DNA of 64,000 nucleotides, from positions 4,071,455 to 4,135,454 of the forward strand of contig NZ_CP124543.1 in NCBI RefSeq assembly GCF_029953635.1. Reading direction: 5' to 3'. Both the position numbers and the translations under genes were made by a program. Of this stretch, positions 57,741 through 64,000 are shown in pieces. How positions within the stretch are numbered: the stretch's first letter is position 1; every line of letters begins with the position of its first letter. The notes under the pieces were generated by a model. That model was not told where the DNA came from and did not search any database. It worked only from the letters and a program-made list of their open reading frames with translations. Source of the DNA: Halotia branconii CENA392. GTDB lineage: Bacteria > Cyanobacteriota > Cyanobacteriia > Cyanobacteriales > Nostocaceae.

Positions 57741-58061
57741 ATGCATTCAATAAATCTTTTGTGTCACGAGTTTGTAGTTGCCGTTTCCTTTGTTGCCTGT
57801 ATTGTCGGTCTAGTATTGCTTTGGGATGACAAACAATCAAAAGACGATTTAGAAGCAACTGAACAGATTTTGTTTAGAATGAGCTTTTCTTATTGGCTAG
57901 TTTATTGTGTTGCTTTTGCCATAGAAAAGATGATTTTACCCGATTGGGAAAATCTAGTCATGACTTTGAAAATAACTACGGCCTTGTCATATTTCTTAAC
58001 TTTTTCTTGCATACTGAGTCTGCCACTACATAAATTTGCAGTACACAAAGTTGAAGAATAG
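57741..58061 (+). CDS. Small membrane protein (106 aa)
   Basis: A 106-aa protein with three hydrophobic segments (FVVAVSFVACIVGLVLLW, FSYWLVYCVAFAIEKMIL, TTALSYFLTFSCILSLPL). No family is recognised. It lies alone after the repeat block. Confidence 0.6.
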   Translation: MHSINLLCHEFVVAVSFVACIVGLVLLWDDKQSKDDLEATEQILFRMSFSYWLVYCVAFAIEKMILPDWENLVMTLKITTALSYFLTFSCILSLPLHKFAVHKVEE

Positions 58062-58091
58062 TTATTAGTTGACTATAGACTATTAAATTAG

Positions 58092-58415
58092 TTAATTTTT
58101 CATAGCGCTCGCAATCGCATCTTCAAACTTATCCTGATTTAAAGTGGTCAGGATAAAAACCTCTTGTACTGTTTTACCTTGTCTGGCAATCACTTTATAA
58201 CCACCACGAATTGGTACAGATACACGCAGTTGCATTTTTGGGCAATGACCCCTTACGCGCCCAATTACTCCTGGCGTGACGGTTTGAATGCCATTCTGCT
58301 GACACAGACGTTCTAAAATGGGGATAAGACCAGGAATATGAGTAGAGTGATTCCAGACTAGTCTGCCGTCTTTAGCAGAAGTGCTTGGGAGAGATGCTGA
58401 TTTGGGTTTGCCCAT
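58092..58415 (-). CDS. DUF2103 protein
   Basis: A 107-aa basic protein with LVWNHSTHIPGLIPILERL and GVIGRVRGHCPKMQLRVSVP, the recognisable pieces of the DUF2103 family of predicted metal-binding proteins in cyanobacteria and archaea. It lies 5 bp downstream of clpS on the same strand, so they are probably cotranscribed. The function is not known. Confidence 0.82.
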   Translation of the reverse strand: MGKPKSASLPSTSAKDGRLVWNHSTHIPGLIPILERLCQQNGIQTVTPGVIGRVRGHCPKMQLRVSVPIRGGYKVIARQGKTVQEVFILTTLNQDKFEDAIASAMKN

Positions 58416-58420
58416 GATAA

Positions 58421-58744
58421 TTAAGCTGCTTCTAAAGGAGCCATTGTTAAACCAGCTCGGCGCAGCTGTTGATGATAAAGTTCTGCGGGTTCTTGTGGAC
58501 CAACCCAGACGATCGCTTGCCCTTCATAGTGTACCTGATTTGTGAGTTCCCAAGCGCGATCGCTTGTCATTCCGGGAATATATTTTGTTAAACAATCAGC
58601 AACGTGTTGAAAAGTGTTGAAGTCATCGTCTAGAACGATGACTTTGTAGCTCGGATAAAGCTTACGGGTAACTTGATTAGACCGTTCAGGAGCTACAGTT
58701 GGTGCTGTACCCATCCCATAAACAGCTGAAAGTCTTGTAACCAT
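58421..58744 (-). CDS. clpS: ClpS, adaptor of the Clp protease
   Basis: A protein of about 107 aa (from the ATG at 58744; an ATG at 58714 giving MGTAPTVAPERS is also possible). It has the ClpS core YKVIVLDDDFNTFQHVADCL and TSDRAWELTNQVHYEGQAIV. It binds N-degron substrates and delivers them to ClpC or ClpA. The usual acidic pocket residues (DDDFNTF) are present. It is upstream of the DUF2103 gene with 5 bp between. Confidence 0.93.
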   Translation of the reverse strand: MVTRLSAVYGMGTAPTVAPERSNQVTRKLYPSYKVIVLDDDFNTFQHVADCLTKYIPGMTSDRAWELTNQVHYEGQAIVWVGPQEPAELYHQQLRRAGLTMAPLEAA

Positions 58745-58892
58745 AAAACACTTAGCCAACAAAATTTTGCAAAATTACCTTTAAATAACTAGTTTAATCC
58801 ATAGTCAGCGGCTATTAAAACTAGGGTATAGGGTATGAGCAAGAAACAGGAACTGACCCATGCCCCATGCCCCATGCCCTTATGGGCATTAA

Positions 58893-60950
58893 CTACTTCC
58901 AATCATCCCAGTTTTGGTTAAAAATCGACGTATCAGGGAAAGCAGTAGGGTTGCCATTTTGCTCTAACAGACGTTTAAGCGCTTGCAATTGCGGTTCTGC
59001 TTTGGGTAAATCATCTACCAATTGATAGGGGGCAACATCATTTTTTAAAGAAAAAGCTGCCACAGTTCCCGCCGCTGCACCAGCAGACCATTCAAAGGAG
59101 TGTACTCGATAGGCAGCCGCAGCAATATGGCTAGTAGCAATGCTTTTACCTCCGACTATTAAATTATCAATTTTTTGGGGAATCATCGCTCGTAGGGCAA
59201 TTTGGAAGGGATAAGCTTGACCAGCACCGCGCCTTTCACCTGGACGTTCTGTGTTACCAGGGGCTTCTGGTGGGCTTTGTACCATGCAAGGATGAAAATC
59301 TATCGCGTAGTGACCGATACCCACAGCATCAGGAAAGATGGTAGAACGAGTCCGCCGCATTGCTTGGTCTGGGGAAACTTTACCATCAATTACCGATACT
59401 GCTTCCAAACCTGCAAGTGCTGCTTTTAAGCGGCGATACATATCTGCGGGTAAAGTTTTACGATAATACTCGTCATTGTAATCACGGCGAGAAATATCAA
59501 TTTCCCAAATCCCAAAACCGCCAGGTTGTCCCCAACTGGGTCGTCCAATAACCCGCCTTCCTTCCCGCATATAGGGATATTTTGATAAACCATGCACCGT
59601 TCCCATTGGGGAATTTATACCCGATAAAAAGCGGTTATTTATTTGCTGCTGTTTCACACCTTCTCCCAGTTGAGAATCTGTAGTACCAGCTACCAGCCAG
59701 TAATAAAATGACAGGGCATTTTCTTCTGCTTTGTCGAGGGTTGCTGTTCGCAGTCCTCCCATCCAACCCCCTGGTTTTAACTGCCCCGTAGCTTGCAACT
59801 GTTGGCGAGTGTAAACTAAGTTATCTTTAGCAGTGCCAGGACGGTAGTCATTGCCCCAAGTCCAGTTTTGCATGGAGATATCCCCAGGCGTAGGAGTAGT
59901 AAAACCTATCCCACCAAATTTTTCTGGTTTTCCTTTTTTGGGACTCCAAATCCGCCGATAAGTAAAAAGTAAGTCGAAACTGGCTAGTCGCTTTAATTCA
60001 TAGCTGAAATATGGGGCGTATTGTAAATAAAATGGGGGCATTTTCTGCGGTTGTGGTTCCTTGGTGGCCTCCATTGCAAAAGTGTAAGTAAAGCCTTGAG
60101 GACAATAGGGGTCGTTTGTAGTGCTGGAAGCAGAAGGTTCTAGGTAAGAACGCGCATCAATGCCTAATCTGTAAGGAACATCAGCCAGAGCAATAATTTC
60201 TCCGGTTTCGCTAGCGTCTACGACGTACCACTTAGGGGCATTTCCTTTATTTTGCTTGGGAGCAAGGCGGATAATATTTTTGGTAAACCGTGAAGAGTTT
60301 TGGTAACGATAAGCATCTTCAATGGTATTAGATAAAGGAAAGGTATTAATTGGCGGTGCGCCTTTTGCTGGTTGATGTTGGATGGCGATCGCACTTTTAA
60401 TTAATTGTCCACCTGCTTTGCTATCTTCTTTACTAAGGGGTGAAATTTCTAATTCCTTAATTACTGTGTTGGGGAACCATTCCAACTTACCTCTGCCCCG
60501 TTTTTCGGCATCTTTGAGCATTTCAGTCAAAATTTTATGGGCATCGCGGGGAAGAAAGCATGAATCGCTAACCCAGCAATCGCCAGGGTTGAGTTCACCG
60601 TATTTGCGCCGAATGCGATCGCGCAGTTCCAAATAACCGCGAGAATAAAATTGACGCATTCGCTGGGTTGGTCGTTCATCTAATGCTGATGTCCCTTGAG
60701 AAGAAATTTGTCCTCCCAACCAGTCGGTAATTTCTGTCAAGCAAACCTTTCTTCCTGCAAGTAAAGCCTCGTAAGCTGTAGCTACGCCAGAAAGTCCACC
60801 ACCTACAACCAAAATCTCACAATCTACAGTTTTGTCTGGGTTCCTTGGGGGCGCAGCAACAACAGTATAATCAGGTATAAAAAAGTTAGATATTAAGCTG
60901 AAAGTAATAAGCGATGTCTGGAAACCGGCCACTTTGTGTCTGCGCTTCAT
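58893..60950 (-). CDS. Secreted FAD-dependent oxidoreductase
   Basis: A 685-aa protein with an N-terminal signal peptide-like segment (residues about 8-32) followed by a dinucleotide-binding motif ILVVGGGLSGVATAYEALLAG and WLGGQISSQG, typical of FAD_oxidored (PF12831-type) proteins. A second FAD contact, DNLIVGGKSIATSHIAAAAY, lies near residue 610. The substrate is unknown. Probably periplasmic. Not part of an evident operon. Confidence 0.85.
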   Translation of the reverse strand: MKRRHKVAGFQTSLITFSLISNFFIPDYTVVAAPPRNPDKTVDCEILVVGGGLSGVATAYEALLAGRKVCLTEITDWLGGQISSQGTSALDERPTQRMRQFYSRGYLELRDRIRRKYGELNPGDCWVSDSCFLPRDAHKILTEMLKDAEKRGRGKLEWFPNTVIKELEISPLSKEDSKAGGQLIKSAIAIQHQPAKGAPPINTFPLSNTIEDAYRYQNSSRFTKNIIRLAPKQNKGNAPKWYVVDASETGEIIALADVPYRLGIDARSYLEPSASSTTNDPYCPQGFTYTFAMEATKEPQPQKMPPFYLQYAPYFSYELKRLASFDLLFTYRRIWSPKKGKPEKFGGIGFTTPTPGDISMQNWTWGNDYRPGTAKDNLVYTRQQLQATGQLKPGGWMGGLRTATLDKAEENALSFYYWLVAGTTDSQLGEGVKQQQINNRFLSGINSPMGTVHGLSKYPYMREGRRVIGRPSWGQPGGFGIWEIDISRRDYNDEYYRKTLPADMYRRLKAALAGLEAVSVIDGKVSPDQAMRRTRSTIFPDAVGIGHYAIDFHPCMVQSPPEAPGNTERPGERRGAGQAYPFQIALRAMIPQKIDNLIVGGKSIATSHIAAAAYRVHSFEWSAGAAAGTVAAFSLKNDVAPYQLVDDLPKAEPQLQALKRLLEQNGNPTAFPDTSIFNQNWDDWK

Positions 60951-61341
60951 GATTTAAAACTCTTTTCACTCCTGGGTTAACTTGTAGACGTTAACATCCA
61001 GTAAATGTTTATCACAAGTTTATTTTGGACAATAAAAGCTAAATATCTGCCTGATTTAGATTTTTGTAGATACATTAGTTCATACCACTCACCAAGAGCA
61101 AAATTTTCGCTCACTCGCTCTAGCTGGTGAAAAATCCGATTTTATGAGTAAAAAAAGTGTATGGCAAGTCTAACCAAGTACAATATGTGATTAATCAAGA
61201 AAATAATCATATACTTTACTGTTATTAGAATTTAAAACTTGTACCTAAACACATAGATATCAGTTTTTACACAATTAAATTGAGTCTTATTGATTATAGA
61301 AGAGCTGTGTTATAAGTGCTAAGATTTAGGCGAAGTCATTA
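60951..61341. other. AT-rich intergenic region
   Basis: About 390 bp between divergent genes. I see no gene, strong hairpin or clear repeat in it; it must hold the promoters for both flanking genes. Confidence 0.5.
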
Positions 61342-61554
61342 ATGTTTACCTATTCTTCTGTGGCTAGAGCTAGTACAGCGATCGGTGTTAGTCCAATTAT
61401 TAAGGAGATTGTGCAAAAACAGGCACATTCGACACGTTTGACCTTGAAAGAGGTGATTCTTATGGGGATGTTAGCAATTGACAAGCTAGATGATCAAAGT
61501 CGTCAAGAACTAGCAGATCAAGTTCATCAAATGCAAGTTAATGGAGAGATTTAA
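61342..61554 (+). CDS. Small hypothetical protein (70 aa)
   Basis: A 70-aa mostly helical protein (ASTAIGVSPIIKEIVQKQAH, then LDDQSRQELADQVHQMQ). No family is recognised. It has protein-like composition and a conserved-looking basic centre, and it may bind DNA or a partner, but nothing shows this. Confidence 0.55.
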   Translation: MFTYSSVARASTAIGVSPIIKEIVQKQAHSTRLTLKEVILMGMLAIDKLDDQSRQELADQVHQMQVNGEI

Positions 61555-61620
61555 GTAAATAGTTATGAGTTATAAATTTTATTTACTCACTCCTAACTAC
61601 CCACTCTTAAGTTAGTCTAA

Positions 61621-62508
61621 CTATTGACTAAAGCGATAACGACTACCTATAAGATAATCCTCATTAATTTCAAAAGATATCCATCGGCGTTCCAGAGTTT
61701 CAGCAACAAACCCAGTTGTGTTAGAACCTGCGAATGGATCTAAAACTAGATCACCTTCGTCAGTTAAAAATTTGATAAAAAACTCGGCAAACCCTTGAGG
61801 AAAACGTGCTGGATGGGGTTTAATTTCTGCTGCTTTACAACGGCGTAAATAAGCACTATTTGATTCAGTGTTAGCAATTTCTAAAACGTTTGCTGGAATT
61901 GCGCCTTGGTTATCTTTTTGGAATTTCTGAGAAATATCATGTCCACTAGGACGTATTTTAGCTTGATAGCCATTTGTGAGTAACTTTTTCATACTTTGGC
62001 TATAGGGCTTTAAAACTTTTCTGTTATCTGCTTTGGGATTTGGTGTTTTCGATAACCACCAAACTACATTTACAGAATCTTTCACCCGAATCCGTTTGAT
62101 TGTCACCCACTCCGCAGGGGTAGGTAATCGAGCTGGATTGTAGTGGTAAAATTCTTGAGCAAGAAAAAAGCCCACTTCCTTACACAATCTCACTAAAAGC
62201 TCATATTGATAAATACTCCGTACCGGATTACCAGGAAGGTAAGCACCTCCCAAATCTATAACAAATGAACCATTATTTGCTAATATCCTTTTAAATTCAT
62301 AAGCGAAAGGTAGAAACCATTCAATATATTTTTCCGCACTTTCATTGCCATATTCTTTTTTACGTGTCAGAGCAAAAGGAGGTGAGGTTAAAATTAAATT
62401 AATACTATTTTCGTCAATTAGTTTAATAAGTTCAAAACTATCACCACAGTAAGCAACTCCGTTTTTTTGTGTGTAATAAGGTGCAAAATTAATTGTTTCT
62501 TTTGTCAA
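61621..62508 (-). CDS. Site-specific DNA methyltransferase (TSPPF, N4-cytosine type)
   Basis: A 295-aa amino-methyltransferase. Motif IV LILTSPPFALTRK lies near residue 38, and motif I VLDPFAGSNTTGFVAE near 263, giving the circularly permuted order with the TSPP form usual for N4-cytosine enzymes. No restriction enzyme gene is near, so it is probably an orphan. It may correspond to the GGCC-specific methylase (DmtB/M.Ssp6803II) conserved in cyanobacteria, but that is memory-based and unproven. Confidence 0.88.
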   Translation of the reverse strand: MTKETINFAPYYTQKNGVAYCGDSFELIKLIDENSINLILTSPPFALTRKKEYGNESAEKYIEWFLPFAYEFKRILANNGSFVIDLGGAYLPGNPVRSIYQYELLVRLCKEVGFFLAQEFYHYNPARLPTPAEWVTIKRIRVKDSVNVVWWLSKTPNPKADNRKVLKPYSQSMKKLLTNGYQAKIRPSGHDISQKFQKDNQGAIPANVLEIANTESNSAYLRRCKAAEIKPHPARFPQGFAEFFIKFLTDEGDLVLDPFAGSNTTGFVAETLERRWISFEINEDYLIGSRYRFSQ

Positions 62509-62548
62509 AATTGATAATTTAATTAAGTATTTTATTTACGCTACGCGG

Positions 62549-62580
62549 GTCAGTTGTCAGTTGTCAGTTGTCAGTTGTTA
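62549..62580. repeat. Heptamer array (tcagttg)
   Basis: At least four tandem tcagttg units between the methyltransferase and chlB genes. Related heptamers recur near 31430-31465 and 42518-42560. Confidence 0.85.
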
Positions 62581-62685
62581 TTTATCTCTCCTGCCCCTCT
62601 GCTTCTAAAACGATGGGATACTTTTTAGTTGAAGTTCCTTACTACTGACTACTAACCACTGACTACTGACAAATAGTTAGCTAAT

Positions 62686-64000
62686 CTAAGCTCCGACAGC
62701 TTCCTTCGCCGCATAAAGTACTTCAGCGTTGATTTCTTTGAAGCCGCGATCGCGGGCAAACTTCTCAGTATTTCGCTTGACTTTACCGCGCACAAATCCC
62801 GGAATTTTGTTCAATTCTGCTTGACCATCTTTTGTCCAGTTCAAATCAGAATCAGCAGAAATTCCTTTAGTGATTACTTCTTTGGTATCATGACCACCGA
62901 ATATTTCTAATAGGTGATCTTCCATTCCCAAAGTGAAGGAATTGTAGATCAAATCTGTAATCTGATTTGTACCTTCGTAACCTAAAAATGGTTTGTAACC
63001 AATAGGAAAGTTTTGTACGTGGATTGGTGAAGCAATTACACCGCAAGGAATATCTAAGCGCTTACCAACGTGGCGTTCCATTTGAGTACCAAAGATGGCG
63101 GAGGGTTCAACACGAGCGATCGCATCCCCAATTTCGCCGTGATCATCAGTAATCAACACTTCGTCGCAATACTCACTAACCTGTTCGCGGAACCAGTCAG
63201 CATCATACTTGCAATAAGTTCCAGCCCAAACAACGTGAATCCCCATTTCTCGCGCCAAAATTTTGGTAACGGCGGCGGCGTGGGTGTTGTCACCAAATAC
63301 TACAGCTTTTTTGCCAGTCAAATTTTGACAGTCAATAGAACGGGAGAACCAAGCAGCTTGAGACACATGCAAAGTTTGCTCATTGATGAAATCTTCGTAG
63401 TCAACATCTGCACCTTGTTCGTTAATTACCTGCTGAATCTTACGAATACAACGGGCAGTTTCCACCACACCCATCGGAGTAATATCGATGTAGGGTGTAC
63501 CAAATTGTTCTTGTAAGTAAACAGCTGCCATTAAACCGAGTTCACGGTAAGGCACTAAGTTAAACCAAGCCCTTGGCATTTTCTTCAACTCACTTACTGA
63601 AGCACCTTCGGGAATTATGGTATTTACCTCAATTCCCAAGTCAGCCATTAGCCGCTTGAGTTCGGTGCAGTCGTGTTGGTTGTGGAAGCCAAGGGTGGAA
63701 GTACCAATGATGTTAACAGAGGGCTTTTCGGTTTTGCCTTCTGGTAGTTCTCCTTTTTTACGGGCTTTCTCAATATAGTATTGGACGATTTGATGCAAAG
63801 TGCGATCGGCTGCTTGCAGTTCGTTAAAACGGTAGTGGTTCACGTCCGCTAGCATCACGTCACTTTTTGCTTCCAGTTGCGCCCGTTCCACAAAGTTATG
63901 TAGGTCTTCTTGCAGAATGCTGGAAGTGCAGGTAGGAGTTAACACAATTAGATCCGGGTGTTCTTCGGCATCTTTGCGGGTAATGTTGTCTACCACCTTC
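62686..64000 (-). CDS. chlB: Light-independent protochlorophyllide reductase subunit B (partial)
   Basis: The reverse frame runs open to the right edge; about 438 of the usual 508 residues are present and the N-terminus is missing. Visible pieces: [40 protein letters not shown], the C-terminal-domain segment [20 protein letters not shown] and [20 protein letters not shown]. With ChlN it forms the nitrogenase-like catalytic part of dark-operative protochlorophyllide reductase, making chlorophyll without light. chlL and chlN are not in the window. Confidence 0.97.
   Translation of the reverse strand, partial: KVVDNITRKDAEEHPDLIVLTPTCTSSILQEDLHNFVERAQLEAKSDVMLADVNHYRFNELQAADRTLHQIVQYYIEKARKKGELPEGKTEKPSVNIIGTSTLGFHNQHDCTELKRLMADLGIEVNTIIPEGASVSELKKMPRAWFNLVPYRELGLMAAVYLQEQFGTPYIDITPMGVVETARCIRKIQQVINEQGADVDYEDFINEQTLHVSQAAWFSRSIDCQNLTGKKAVVFGDNTHAAAVTKILAREMGIHVVWAGTYCKYDADWFREQVSEYCDEVLITDDHGEIGDAIARVEPSAIFGTQMERHVGKRLDIPCGVIASPIHVQNFPIGYKPFLGYEGTNQITDLIYNSFTLGMEDHLLEIFGGHDTKEVITKGISADSDLNWTKDGQAELNKIPGFVRGKVKRNTEKFARDRGFKEINAEVLYAAKEAVGA

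Overview
The window looks like chromosome of a filamentous, heterocyst-forming type cyanobacterium (Nostoc/Anabaena-like). Evidence: frequent GCGATCGC (HIP1) octamers; heptanucleotide tandem repeats (ggggcta, ggggcat, tcagttg) and dispersed palindromic repeats between genes; and photosynthesis genes, namely psbA (photosystem II D1), chlB (dark protochlorophyllide reductase) and the phylloquinone pathway.

Layout. 1-1373: proline catabolism enzyme (PutA type, cut by the left edge). 1997-7645: a cluster of P-loop ATPases (an AAA protein with a short C-terminus, a BrxC/BrxD-type DUF2791 ATPase, a DUF815 AAA protein) together with a membrane-anchored coiled-coil protein ending in a TerB-C-like domain. 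7935-8255: small TMEM14-like membrane protein. 8993-11613: an aminoglycoside-phosphotransferase-fold kinase and a HopA1-domain protein, the same two families that act as split dehydratases in thioviridamide and class V lanthipeptide pathways.

11462-28275: an integrated mobile element of about 16.8 kb, inserted in the 3' end of the HopA1 gene. It is bounded by a 37-bp perfect direct repeat, and a diverged remnant of the gene's 3' end lies at the far side. A leftward block carries integrase, a hypothetical protein, a DnaB-N/RecA-fold replication protein and three small proteins. An XRE regulator with tandem operator-like repeats sits at the divergence. A rightward block carries DNA-binding and small membrane proteins, a membrane-anchored FtsK/HerA-like ATPase, and a string of probable structural proteins including an 842-aa helical/collagen-like fibre and a Cys-rich protein. 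Ten copies of a 9-bp motif (iterons) lie inside the linker-coding part of the replication gene and look like an embedded origin. No standard capsid, terminase, relaxase or tail gene is recognisable, so this may be an undescribed virus-like or conjugative element.

28452-34089: phylloquinone (vitamin K1) genes: DHNA-CoA thioesterase, menE, menC, menA on one arm and isochorismate synthase divergently. 34506-41530: proA, a secreted protein, cysE, MnhB-like protein, small conserved proteins, YgfZ and cysH. 41861-42490: HsdR-N-like nuclease-fold protein. 42676-55136: two very large Ca-binding (RTX) exoproteins. One is a 2928-aa protein that stacks nuclease/phosphatase, phytase, SurE and PhoD modules; the other is an ExeM-like nuclease. 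Together they suggest extracellular phosphate scavenging from organic P and DNA. 55634-64000: HIT protein, psbA, clpS with DUF2103, a secreted FAD oxidoreductase, an orphan DNA methyltransferase and chlB (cut by the right edge).

Non-coding DNA is rich in short dispersed repeats. Three MITE-like families each occur twice. One repeat family has entered coding sequence in frame in menC, and a heptamer array sits in frame in menE.
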